Assembly: GCA_036503065.1 (NCBI GenBank)
Contig: DASXXM010000214.1
Span: 1 to 12,264, forward strand
Length of the DNA stretch: 12,264 nt
DNA from: DATEPR01 sp036503065
Lineage (GTDB): Bacteria > Actinomycetota > Actinomycetes > Mycobacteriales > Pseudonocardiaceae
Direction: 5' to 3'
This document shows, piece by piece, positions 6,526 to 12,264 of this stretch. Within the stretch, counting starts at the first letter, position 1, and each line of letters opens with the position of its first letter. A program made the position numbers and the translations under genes. The notes under the pieces are model-generated. The model was given only the letters and a program-made list of their open reading frames with translations, searched no databases and was not told the origin of the DNA.

Positions 6526-6541
6526 GGCGCGCCGGCGCGCC
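6526..6541. promoter_or_regulatory. 16-bp perfect palindrome upstream of ltrA
   Basis: GGCGCGCCGGCGCGCC is two abutting copies of GGCGCGCC and self-complementary over 16 bp. It lies 22 bp after the DUF3710 stop and 8 bp before the ltrA GTG. It could terminate the dut-DUF3710 transcript, act as an operator, or occlude ltrA initiation when folded. No U-run follows. Confidence 0.35.
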
Positions 6542-6549
6542 ATGTCGCC

Positions 6550-7737
6550 GTGACGGGGGAATCGGCGATCAACCGGCTCATGCGGGCCAGGGTTGACGGC
6601 GCGCAGCGCGTCACGAACACCGAGCTGTTCTTCGACCTCGTCTACGTCTTCGCGATCACCCAGCTCTCCCGGCTTCTCGGTGAGGACCTGACCTGGCATG
6701 GCGCCCTGCGCGGTGTGCTGCTGCTGATGGCGGTGTGGTGGGCCTGGATCTACACCGCGTGGACCACGAACTGGCTGCATCCGGATGCCCGCGCGGTCCG
6801 GGTGATGCTGTTGGCCGTGATGCTGGCCAGCCTGGTCGTGTCGGCCACGCTGCCGGCCGCGTTCGGCGACCGGGGGCTGGTGTTCGCGGCCACCTATGTG
6901 CTCATGCAGTTGGGCCGGACCCTGTTCATGTTGGTTGCGGTGCGCCGGGATGCCTTGCTGCTGCGCAACTTCCAGCGGATCGCCGCGTGGCTCGTGGTGT
7001 CGGGCGCCTGCTGGCTGATCGGCGGTTTCCTGTCCGGCGCCGGCCGGGACGTGGCGTGGGCGCTGGCGGTAGGAGTCGACATGGCCGCGCCCGCGTGCGG
7101 TTTCTACACGCCGGGCCTCGGTCGTTCGACCACATCGGACTGGAACATCGCCGGTGAGCACCTCGCGGAACGCTGCCAGCTCTTCATGATCATCGTGCTT
7201 GGCGAGTCCATTCTGGACATCGGCAGCACGCTGGCGTCGATGCCGTTCACCCCGGCGCGGATGACCGCGTTCGGCTTCGCGTTCCTCGGCACGGTCGCGC
7301 TGTGGTGGGTGTACTTCGACCGGGCCGCGGCCGACAGCAGCCGCGCCATCGCGTCGTCGTCGGACCCCGGCCGCCTCGGCCGCTCCGCCTACACCTACTT
7401 CCACCTGCCGATGGTGGCCGGCGTGATCCTCACGGCCGTTGCCGACGAGCGGGTCATCGCGCACCCGACCGGGCACGGCGAGCCGGCCGGGACACTGGTG
7501 CTCCTGGGTGGGCCGATCCTGTTCCTGGTCGGGCACTTCCTGTTCAAGCTGGCGGTGTTCGGGCGGGTGTCGGTGCCCAGGGTGGTCGCGGTCGTGGTGC
7601 TTGCGGGGCTCGTGCCGTTGGGCGCCGTGACGTCACCGCTCGTGCTCGGCATCGCCGCGGCGGTCGTCGTGGCCGCGGTCGTCGTCGCCGACCTGGTCAC
7701 GCATCCCGCCGCGCTGGGCCAGGACGAGCGCGGCTAG
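6550..7737 (+). CDS. ltrA: Low temperature requirement protein A (LtrA) family membrane protein
   Basis: Polytopic membrane protein of the LtrA family, named from a Listeria mutant impaired at low temperature; the molecular activity is unknown. It has 395 residues and roughly a dozen hydrophobic segments. Family signatures are ELFFDLVYVFAITQL (25-39), HLAERCQLFMIIVLGESIL (204-222) and YTYFHLPMVAGVIL (281-294). The C-terminus is a Val/Ala-rich helix (about 363-383) and a short hydrophilic tail. The start is uncertain: GTG 6550 has no Shine-Dalgarno and a palindrome just before it; ATG 6580, ten codons later, is also compatible with the family. This gene is absent at this place in the mycobacterial locus as I recall it. 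Its last 105 bp overlap the opposing hydrolase gene, suggesting insertion here. Same strand as DUF3710, 46 bp apart. Confidence 0.9.
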   Translation: MTGESAINRLMRARVDGAQRVTNTELFFDLVYVFAITQLSRLLGEDLTWHGALRGVLLLMAVWWAWIYTAWTTNWLHPDARAVRVMLLAVMLASLVVSATLPAAFGDRGLVFAATYVLMQLGRTLFMLVAVRRDALLLRNFQRIAAWLVVSGACWLIGGFLSGAGRDVAWALAVGVDMAAPACGFYTPGLGRSTTSDWNIAGEHLAERCQLFMIIVLGESILDIGSTLASMPFTPARMTAFGFAFLGTVALWWVYFDRAAADSSRAIASSSDPGRLGRSAYTYFHLPMVAGVILTAVADERVIAHPTGHGEPAGTLVLLGGPILFLVGHFLFKLAVFGRVSVPRVVAVVVLAGLVPLGAVTSPLVLGIAAAVVVAAVVVADLVTHPAALGQDERG

Positions 7738-8436
7738 CGCGGCTCGGCCCAGCGCCGCCGGGTCCGCGCCCAGGTCGGCGAACGTGATCGTGCGCAGTGC
7801 GGCACGCGGCAGCGCGCGGGCCCACGCCCGTGCCACCGCGAGCGGATGGACCGCGTCGTCAACGCACCCGGCCAACCCGGCCGGCGCGGTGATCCCGGCC
7901 AGGCACCGCAACGTCGGCGCGGGCCGCCGGGCCGCGACCCGAAGCGACTCGGCCAGTCCGGCACCGGACCGCCGCCACGACCGGTCCAGTTCGCGGGCCA
8001 GCCAGGCCGGGACGCCGCTGCTGGCCGCGGCCAGCGCGCGGTCGATGCCGTCGGCGTCCACCGCGTCCGCGCCGAGCCGGGCGGCCAGCGAGCCGGGCGC
8101 GTCGGCCGGTGGGCCGTGCCAGCCCGGCATGGCCAGCAGCAGCCCGCCGCAGCGGTCCGGGTTGGCCGCGGCCCACTCGGCGGCCAGGTGCGCACCGAAG
8201 GAGATCCCGCCGGTGATGATCACGCCGTGTCGGTCCGCTGCGGCGTCCAGGGCAGCCAGCTGGCGTTCCGCCAGTGCGGCGCCCACGGTCGGGCGGGGGG
8301 CTTCGACGGCAAGCCCCACGTCGGCCAGCGGGCCGGCGAACACGCTTGCCACGAATACCTCGTCAGAGCCGGTACCGGGCAGCAGGACCGCCGTGTCGAC
8401 CGCTCGGCGCAGTCCGCTCGGTGTCACGGGAATCAT
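7633..8436 (-). CDS. Alpha/beta-hydrolase-fold protein (Rv2695-like), tail antisense to ltrA
   Basis: Probable alpha/beta-hydrolase-fold protein of unknown substrate, 267 residues from ATG 8436. TAVLLPGTGSDEVF (about 15-28) is the first strand and oxyanion-loop region. IITGGISFGAHLAAEW (73-88) holds the GxSxG nucleophile elbow, with S79. VDDAVHPLAVARAW (192-205) is the usual acid-loop position. No His appears at the usual place after the last strand (ITFADLGADPAALG), so the triad may be incomplete. Start: ATG 8436 has GAGG 4 nt upstream, and GTG 8427 with AGGA about 8 nt upstream is equally possible. After about 234 residues, the length I recall for Rv2695, the frame runs 34 codons antisense to ltrA with an Asp/Arg/His-rich tail beginning with a rare CTA codon. 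Divergent from the OB-fold gene. Confidence 0.82.
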   Translation of the reverse strand: MIPVTPSGLRRAVDTAVLLPGTGSDEVFVASVFAGPLADVGLAVEAPRPTVGAALAERQLAALDAAADRHGVIITGGISFGAHLAAEWAAANPDRCGGLLLAMPGWHGPPADAPGSLAARLGADAVDADGIDRALAAASSGVPAWLARELDRSWRRSGAGLAESLRVAARRPAPTLRCLAGITAPAGLAGCVDDAVHPLAVARAWARALPRAALRTITFADLGADPAALGRAALAALVLAQRGGMRDQVGDDDRGHDDRRGDAEHER

Positions 8437-8472
8437 CCTGCCTCGGGGCATCGGCGCGGCCTCGCGCGCGGT

Positions 8473-8478
8473 TACGCT
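8473..8478 (+). promoter_or_regulatory. Candidate -10 element of the OB-fold/DUF3159 operon
   Basis: TACGCT fits TANNNT and lies 49 bp upstream of the OB-fold ATG at 8528, inside the 91-bp divergent gap (8437-8527). No recognisable -35 lies at 17-18 nt. Hexamer and position only. Confidence 0.35.
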
Positions 8479-8527
8479 GATGTGACGGGGCCGAGTCGGG
8501 CGGCCCACGACCATCGGGAGCGGGAAG

Positions 8528-8905
8528 ATGTCCACCACGAAGGACGGCTACTGGCGGCGCTTGGCACGTCGGTTGAGCAGTGACGTCGCCGAGTTGGATG
8601 CCGACGACCTGTCCCGCGAGGCCGAGGAGTCCGGCGCCACGCCGGCCCGCAACTGCCAATGCGGCCAGGAGGTCACGGTCCGTGGCAGGCTGCGCAGTGT
8701 CGAGTTGTGTCCGAAGGACGCCAACGCCACCCTGGAGGCCGAGCTGTACGACGGCACGGAGGGGGTGACCCTGGTGTGGTTGGGGCGCCGGAGTATCGCC
8801 GGCATCGAGCCCGGCCGTACGATCAAGGCGACCGGCCGGATGGCCGTCCGTGACGGTCACAAGGTCTTGTACAACCCCTACTACGAACTGCAGACGACTT
8901 CATGA
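8528..8905 (+). CDS. OB-fold nucleic acid binding domain protein (Rv2694c-like)
   Basis: Small single-domain protein of 125 residues. After a charged N-terminal helix (about 5-35), residues 48-122 form an OB-fold of the tRNA-anticodon-binding/RecJ-like type: EVTVRGRLRSVEL (48-60), ATLEAELYDGTEGVTLVWLG (67-86, the strand pair with the conserved DGT), IAGIEPGRTIKATGRMA (90-106) and HKVLYNPYYEL (111-121). OB folds of this kind usually contact nucleic acid; the ligand here is unknown. C43, C45 and C61 are the only cysteines and do not form an obvious metal site. ATG 8528 has GGGAG about 10 nt upstream. The gene overlaps DUF3159 by four bases (ATGA), so the two are translationally coupled. Confidence 0.92.
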   Translation: MSTTKDGYWRRLARRLSSDVAELDADDLSREAEESGATPARNCQCGQEVTVRGRLRSVELCPKDANATLEAELYDGTEGVTLVWLGRRSIAGIEPGRTIKATGRMAVRDGHKVLYNPYYELQTTS

Positions 8906-9669
8906 CCTCACCAGGGCCGACGCCCGCCGAGCAGTCCACAACCGAACCGCACGAACTGGCCGATCTGGTCGACCTGGACCTGACGCCGGAGGACGTGGCC
9001 GGAGCCGAAGCGGCTGCCGCGCCCGTCGACGAGGAGGCCGACGAGCCGCGGCCGACGCTGCTGGAGCAGATGGGCGGCGTCAGCGGGCTGGTCTACTCGT
9101 CGGTTCCGGTGCTGGTGTTCGTCGCGGTCTTCCTGCCGTCGCACAGCCTCGCCGCGGCGATCTGGTCGTCCGTCGGCAGCGCGGTGGCCATCCTGGTCTG
9201 GCGGATCGTCCGCAGGGAACCCGTTCAACCGGCCATCTCGGGCCTTTTCGGGGTGGCCATCGCGGCGTTCATCGCCTACAAGACCGGGTCCGCGCGGGGC
9301 TACTTCCTGTTCGGCATCTGGACCAGCCTCGTCTACGGCGGGGCGTTCCTGCTGTCCATCCTGGCGCGCTGGCCGCTGGCCGGGGTGGTCTGGTCCACGC
9401 TGAACGGCACCGGCACGGGCTGGCGTGCCGACCGGATCGGCCGCCGTTACTACGACGTGGCGACCTTGGTGTGGGTGCTGGTGTTCGGCGCCCGGTTCGT
9501 GGTGCAGCACTGGCTGTACGCGACCAACCAGGTCGGTTGGCTCGCGTTCGCGCGGATCGCGATGGGCTGGCCGCTGACCGCGGTCGCCGTTCTGGTCACC
9601 GTGTGGGCGGTGCGCAAAGCCGACCTGCGCCAGAAGACACTGGTCGAGCCCGCCGGCGAGCCAGCCTGA
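8902..9669 (+). CDS. DUF3159 family membrane protein (Rv2693c-like)
   Basis: Conserved actinobacterial polytopic membrane protein, 255 residues, function unknown. An acidic, Ala-rich cytoplasmic N-terminus (about 1-50) precedes LLEQMGGVSGLVYSSVPVLV (53-72), which opens the membrane part. Hydrophobic segments lie at about 62-79, 83-101, 111-126, 134-154, 185-202 and 213-236. NGTGTGWRADRIGRRYYDVATLVW (168-191) is a conserved-looking cytoplasmic loop. The C-terminus is short and basic, then acidic. The ATG overlaps the OB-fold stop by four bases; the pair is also kept together in mycobacteria. Its TGA (9667-9669) abuts the stop codon of the opposing TrkA-type gene with no base between. Confidence 0.92.
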   Translation: MTSPGPTPAEQSTTEPHELADLVDLDLTPEDVAGAEAAAAPVDEEADEPRPTLLEQMGGVSGLVYSSVPVLVFVAVFLPSHSLAAAIWSSVGSAVAILVWRIVRREPVQPAISGLFGVAIAAFIAYKTGSARGYFLFGIWTSLVYGGAFLLSILARWPLAGVVWSTLNGTGTGWRADRIGRRYYDVATLVWVLVFGARFVVQHWLYATNQVGWLAFARIAMGWPLTAVAVLVTVWAVRKADLRQKTLVEPAGEPA

Positions 9670-10341
9670 CTACCCGCCGATGGCGGGCAGGCCGACGGCC
9701 TCGCGGATAGCAGGCTCGACCTCGGCGGACGCCACGAACAGCAACTCGTCGCCCGCCTCGACCGAGTCGTCGTCGGTGGGCACGATCACCCGGCCGCCGC
9801 GCAGGATGGCCACCAGCGCCGCGTCGTGTGGCAGGCCGAGCCCCTTGGCCCGCTTGCCGGCCAGCGGCGTGCCCTCCGGCAGCGTGACCTCGACCAGGTT
9901 GGCCTGGCCCTGTCGCAGGGTCAGCAGCTGGACGAGACCGCCGATGCTGACCGCCTCCTCGACCATCGCGGCCAGGATGCGCGGGGTGGACACGGCCACG
10001 TCGACCCCCCACGCGTCGGTGAACAGCCACTCGTTGCGCGGGTCGTTGACCCTGGCCACCACCCGCTTGACCGCGAACTCGGTCTTGGCCAGCAGCGACA
10101 CCACGACGTTGACCTTGTCGTCGCCGGTGGCCGCGATCATCACGTCGCAGGTGGCCAGGCCGGCCTCCTCCAGCGAGGACAGCTCGCAGGCGTCCGCGAG
10201 CACCCACTCGGCCTGCTCGACGACCGGCGGATCGAACTGCTTGGGCTCCCGCTCGATCAGCATCACCTGGTGCCCGCCCGCCACCAGTTCCTGGGCGATG
10301 GACCGGCCAACCGCGCCGGCTCCCGCGATCGCGACGCGCAT
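9670..10341 (-). CDS. ceoC: TrkA/KTN-type potassium uptake regulator CeoC
   Basis: Cytoplasmic regulatory subunit of a potassium transport system, 223 residues. The N-terminal Rossmann (TrkA_N/RCK) domain has GAGAVG (7-12) and an acidic residue ending strand 2 (E30), the usual choice for NAD(H). ATGDDKVNVVVSLLAKTEFAV (71-91) and RVNDPRNEWLF (97-107) are typical TrkA_N segments. Residues about 140-210 form a TrkA_C domain (LPEGTPLAGKRAKGLGLP, 154-171). The ATG overlaps the ceoB stop by one base (TGATG), so translation is coupled; ceoB comes first. CCCGCC/GGCGGG just inside the 3' end (9673-9687) gives a short hairpin. No TrkH/TrkG channel gene is in the window; the nearest transporter is the divergent KimA-like permease. 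Confidence 0.94.
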   Translation of the reverse strand: MRVAIAGAGAVGRSIAQELVAGGHQVMLIEREPKQFDPPVVEQAEWVLADACELSSLEEAGLATCDVMIAATGDDKVNVVVSLLAKTEFAVKRVVARVNDPRNEWLFTDAWGVDVAVSTPRILAAMVEEAVSIGGLVQLLTLRQGQANLVEVTLPEGTPLAGKRAKGLGLPHDAALVAILRGGRVIVPTDDDSVEAGDELLFVASAEVEPAIREAVGLPAIGG

Positions 10342-11009
10342 CAGTGCTGATCCTCCTCCGGCGGCCGTGCCGCCGCCGCTGTGACGTCGGTGACGGTGCC
10401 GGACACTGCGGCCACGTAGACCACGTCGTCGGCCTGCAGCACGGTCTTGGCGGTGGGCAGCACACCGGTGCCGAACCGCATGACGAAGGCGACCCGCCCG
10501 CCGGTGACCTCCTGGATCTCCCGGATCGAGCGGCCGACCCAGCCGGGGTGCAGCGGAAGTTGCAGAATGGCAACGGTTCCGGTCGGATCCCGCCACGCGC
10601 TGGCCGTGCCCTCCGGCACCAGCGTCCGCATGAACCGGTCGGTCGTCCACGGCACGGTCGCCACGGTCGGGATGCCGAGGCGTTCGTAGACCGCGGCCCG
10701 ACGCTCGTCGTAGATCCGCGCCACCACGTTCTCGACGCTGAAGTTCTCCCTGGCCACCCGCGCGGCGATGATGTTCGAGTTGTCGCCGTTGGACACGGCC
10801 GCGAACGCGCCCGCCCGCTCGATACCGGCCTTGACCAGGACATCACGGTCGAATCCGTTGCCGACCAGGTAGGTGCCGTGGAACTCGGCGCCCAGCCTGC
10901 GGAAGGACCGCTCCTCCTTGTCGATCACGGCCACGGTGTGCTCGAGCCGTTCCAGCGCGTGTGCCAGCGACGACCCCACCCGGCCGCAGCCCATGATCAC
11001 CACGTGCAC
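10341..11009 (-). CDS. ceoB: TrkA/KTN-type potassium uptake regulator CeoB
   Basis: Partner of CeoC, 222 residues with the same two-domain plan. The Rossmann domain has GCGRVG (7-12) and D30 at the end of strand 2 (AVIDKEE), fitting NAD(H). AVSNGDNSNIIAARVAREN (71-89) and ARIYDERRAAVYERLG (97-112) follow the TrkA_N pattern. Residues about 140-205 form the TrkA_C domain (LPLHPGWVGRSIREIQ, 151-166). The last residues (RPPEEDQH) are a charged tail. GTG 11009 has a strong GAGGAGG about 7 nt upstream. The two proteins are paralogues that probably assemble as a hetero-oligomeric ring gating a transporter, as KTN proteins do; which transporter is an open question. Divergent from the KimA-like permease, 151 bp apart. 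Confidence 0.94.
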   Translation of the reverse strand: MHVVIMGCGRVGSSLAHALERLEHTVAVIDKEERSFRRLGAEFHGTYLVGNGFDRDVLVKAGIERAGAFAAVSNGDNSNIIAARVARENFSVENVVARIYDERRAAVYERLGIPTVATVPWTTDRFMRTLVPEGTASAWRDPTGTVAILQLPLHPGWVGRSIREIQEVTGGRVAFVMRFGTGVLPTAKTVLQADDVVYVAAVSGTVTDVTAAAARPPEEDQH

Positions 11010-11035
11010 GACTTGCCTCCTCTAACGACCGGCAG

Positions 11036-11066
11036 ACCGTACCGAACCCGGAGCCGGGCCCCGCAA
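11036..11066 (-). promoter_or_regulatory. Candidate ceoB-ceoC promoter
   Basis: On the minus strand TACGGT (11041-11036) fits TANNNT and would start transcription near 11029, giving a leader of about 20 nt that holds the GAGGAGG ribosome site. TTGCGG (11066-11061) could be a -35, but the spacer is 19 nt, longer than ideal. A 14-bp palindrome lies directly upstream. Confidence 0.4.
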
Positions 11067-11080
11067 GTGATCATGATCAC
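11067..11080. promoter_or_regulatory. 14-bp perfect palindrome in the ceoB/permease divergent region
   Basis: GTGATCATGATCAC is self-complementary over all 14 bases and lies in the 151-bp gap between two divergent potassium-transport genes, 58 bp from the ceoB start and 81 bp from the permease start. It sits immediately upstream of the possible ceoB -35. AT-rich for this DNA. A dimeric-regulator operator is the natural reading; the regulator is not identifiable here. Confidence 0.5.
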
Positions 11081-11146
11081 CCCGGCGGACATCCACCCAC
11101 GGCAGAACGTACCGCCGCCGCTGGCACGCGGCAGGCGACGAGCGCA

Positions 11147-11152
11147 TAGTCT
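11147..11152 (+). promoter_or_regulatory. Leaderless-type -10 element of the KimA-like permease gene
   Basis: TAGTCT is followed by eight bases and then the GTG start at 11161. The same hexamer with the same 8-nt spacing precedes dut. No Shine-Dalgarno is present, consistent with leaderless translation. A -35 is not clear. Confidence 0.55.
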
Positions 11153-11160
11153 CTCGATTC

Positions 11161-12264
11161 GTGTTGAAGCTTTCGACAGTGGCCAAGCGGCTGATGCTCG
11201 GCAGGCCCGTCCGCAGCGACCTGCTGTCGCACACGCTGTTGCCCAAGACCATCGCGCTGCCGGTGTTCGCGTCCGACGCGCTGTCCAGCGTCGCCTACGC
11301 GCCGGAGGAGATCTTTCGCACGCTGTCCATCTCCGGGCTGTCCGCGTACGCGTTCGCGCCGTGGATCGGGCTGGTGGTGGCGATCGTGATGCTGACGGTG
11401 GTCGCGTCGTACCGGCAGAACGTGCACGCGTATCCCAGCGGCGGCGGCGACTACGAGGTCGCCACCACGAACCTGGGCGGCAGGTTCGGGCTGACCGTGG
11501 CCAGCGCGCTGATGGTGGACTACATCCTCACCGTTGCGGTGTCCACGTCGTCGGGTATCGCGAACATCGGGTCGGCGATCCCGTACATCGGCTCGCACAC
11601 CGTCGTGTTCTGCATCGGCGTGATCGCGCTGCTGACCGTGATGAACCTGCGTGGCGTGCGGGAGTCCGGCGCGGCGTTCGCCATCCCGACCTACGGGTTC
11701 ATGGTCGGCGTGTTCGGCATGGTCGTCTGGGGTCTGGTGCGGTCGGGGTCCGGCGCGAACATCAAGGCGGCCAGCGCCTCGTTCCACCTGGCCGCGTCGA
11801 ACTCGTCGCTGGTCGGGTTCGGGTTCGCGTTCCTGCTGCTGCGTTCGTTCTCCTCCGGCTGCGCCGCGCTGACCGGGGTCGAGGCGATCAGCAACGGGGT
11901 GCCGGCGTTCCGCAAGCCGAAGTCGAAGAACGCGGCCACCACGCTGCTGCTGATGGGCACGATCGCGGTGGCGATGTTCCTCGGCATCATCGCGCTGGCC
12001 CGGCTGACGCAGGTCAAGTTCGCCGAGAACCCGGCCACCCAGCTCACCGGCACGCCGCCGGGCTACCAGCAGAAGACGATGATCGCGCAGGTCGCGTCCG
12101 CCGTGTTCAGCAACTTCACGCCGGGGTTCTACTTCGTGTCGTTCGTGACCGGGATCATCCTGGTGCTGGCCGCGAACACCGCGTTCAACGGCTTCCCGGT
12201 GCTGGGCTCGATCCTGGCCCAGGACCACTACCTGCCCCGCCAGCTGCACACCAGGGGCGACCGC
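11161..12264 (+). CDS. KimA-like APC-superfamily permease, probable potassium importer (partial, C-terminus beyond window)
   Basis: Integral membrane transporter; 368 codons are present and the frame is open at the right edge. It resembles Bacillus subtilis KimA (YdaO), a proton-coupled, c-di-AMP-controlled potassium importer, as I recall its sequence. Shared blocks are FASDALSSVAYA (36-47), YRQNVHAYPSGGGDYEVA (84-101), DYILTVAVSTSSG (120-132), MNLRGVRES (161-169), SFSSGCAALTGVEAISNGVPAF (229-250) and LAANTAFNGFP (336-346). D39, Y46 and D120 fall in blocks important for KimA transport. About ten hydrophobic segments are visible; the cytosolic C-terminal domain is missing. GTG 11161 gives MLKLSTVAKRLMLGRP, matching family N-termini. 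Equivalent to Rv2690c, generally annotated only as an integral membrane or amino-acid permease. Divergent from ceoB-ceoC, which supports a potassium role. Confidence 0.88.
   Translation, partial: MLKLSTVAKRLMLGRPVRSDLLSHTLLPKTIALPVFASDALSSVAYAPEEIFRTLSISGLSAYAFAPWIGLVVAIVMLTVVASYRQNVHAYPSGGGDYEVATTNLGGRFGLTVASALMVDYILTVAVSTSSGIANIGSAIPYIGSHTVVFCIGVIALLTVMNLRGVRESGAAFAIPTYGFMVGVFGMVVWGLVRSGSGANIKAASASFHLAASNSSLVGFGFAFLLLRSFSSGCAALTGVEAISNGVPAFRKPKSKNAATTLLLMGTIAVAMFLGIIALARLTQVKFAENPATQLTGTPPGYQQKTMIAQVASAVFSNFTPGFYFVSFVTGIILVLAANTAFNGFPVLGSILAQDHYLPRQLHTRGDR

Noticed and set aside
4749..6620. 623-codon minus-strand open frame
   Set aside because: Only its last 189 codons are DUF3093. The upstream part is antisense to dut and DUF3710, whose motifs are clear, and has no family features.
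6181..7536. 451-codon minus-strand frame opposite DUF3710 and ltrA
   Set aside because: Gln/His/Arg-rich antisense of well-supported genes, with no start signal.
9680..10384. 234-codon plus-strand frame opposite ceoC
   Set aside because: Ser/Thr/Pro-rich shadow; both KTN Rossmann motifs are intact on the minus strand.
11077..12249. 390-codon minus-strand frame opposite the permease
   Set aside because: Arg/His/Gly-rich shadow of a gene with clear KimA-family motifs.

Overview
The window is high-GC, with GTG starts, dense third-position G/C and TANNNT-type -10 hexamers. It reads as a chromosomal segment of an actinobacterium, most likely Pseudonocardiales (an Amycolatopsis/Saccharothrix/Lentzea-like relative; the genus is an inference). 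From memory, gene order and strand pattern match a mirror image of Mycobacterium tuberculosis Rv2690c-Rv2703: permease, ceoB, ceoC, DUF3159, OB-fold, hydrolase, DUF3710, dut, DUF3093, DUF4193, cei, suhB, ppgK, sigA. The one clear addition is an LtrA-family membrane gene between the DUF3710 gene and the hydrolase gene. This is therefore conserved core chromosome, not a mobile or defence island; I see no transposase, phage gene, CRISPR array, tRNA or rRNA.

Layout, left to right. 1-923 (-): N-terminal two thirds of the principal sigma factor, cut by the window edge. 924-1161: sigA leader/promoter region with a 16-bp triplication running into the end of ppgK. 1162-1923 (-): polyphosphate glucokinase. 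1992-2816 (+): inositol-monophosphatase-family SuhB. 2817-3147: convergent gap with hairpins and a pair of DnaA-box-like sequences. 3148-3852 (-): envelope protein Cei. 3853-4348: long divergent gap with a candidate promoter and two tiny overlapping upstream ORFs. 4349-4657 (+): DUF4193 zinc-ribbon protein, followed by a 14-bp perfect hairpin. 4749-5318 (-): DUF3093 membrane protein. 5319-5342: a 24-bp divergent promoter. 5343-5837 and 5838-6503 (+): dUTPase and DUF3710. 6550-7737 (+): LtrA. 7633-8436 (-): alpha/beta-hydrolase-fold protein overlapping LtrA tail to tail. 8528-8905 and 8902-9669 (+): OB-fold protein and DUF3159 membrane protein. 9670-10341 and 10341-11009 (-): two TrkA/KTN-type regulators. 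11161-12264 (+): KimA-like APC-superfamily permease, cut by the right edge.

Functionally the window is housekeeping: transcription initiation (sigA), phosphorylation of glucose with polyphosphate (ppgK), inositol or sugar phosphate hydrolysis (suhB), nucleotide-pool sanitation (dut), cell envelope integrity (cei) and potassium homeostasis (ceoB/ceoC plus the KimA-like permease). Strand changes after almost every gene or gene pair, so nearly every unit needs its own promoter. Several promoters look leaderless. The points most worth following are the potassium module with a 14-bp perfect palindrome in its divergent promoter, the 24-bp symmetric leaderless promoter between DUF3093 and dut, the overlapping mini-ORFs upstream of DUF4193, and the hydrolase tail encoded antisense to ltrA.
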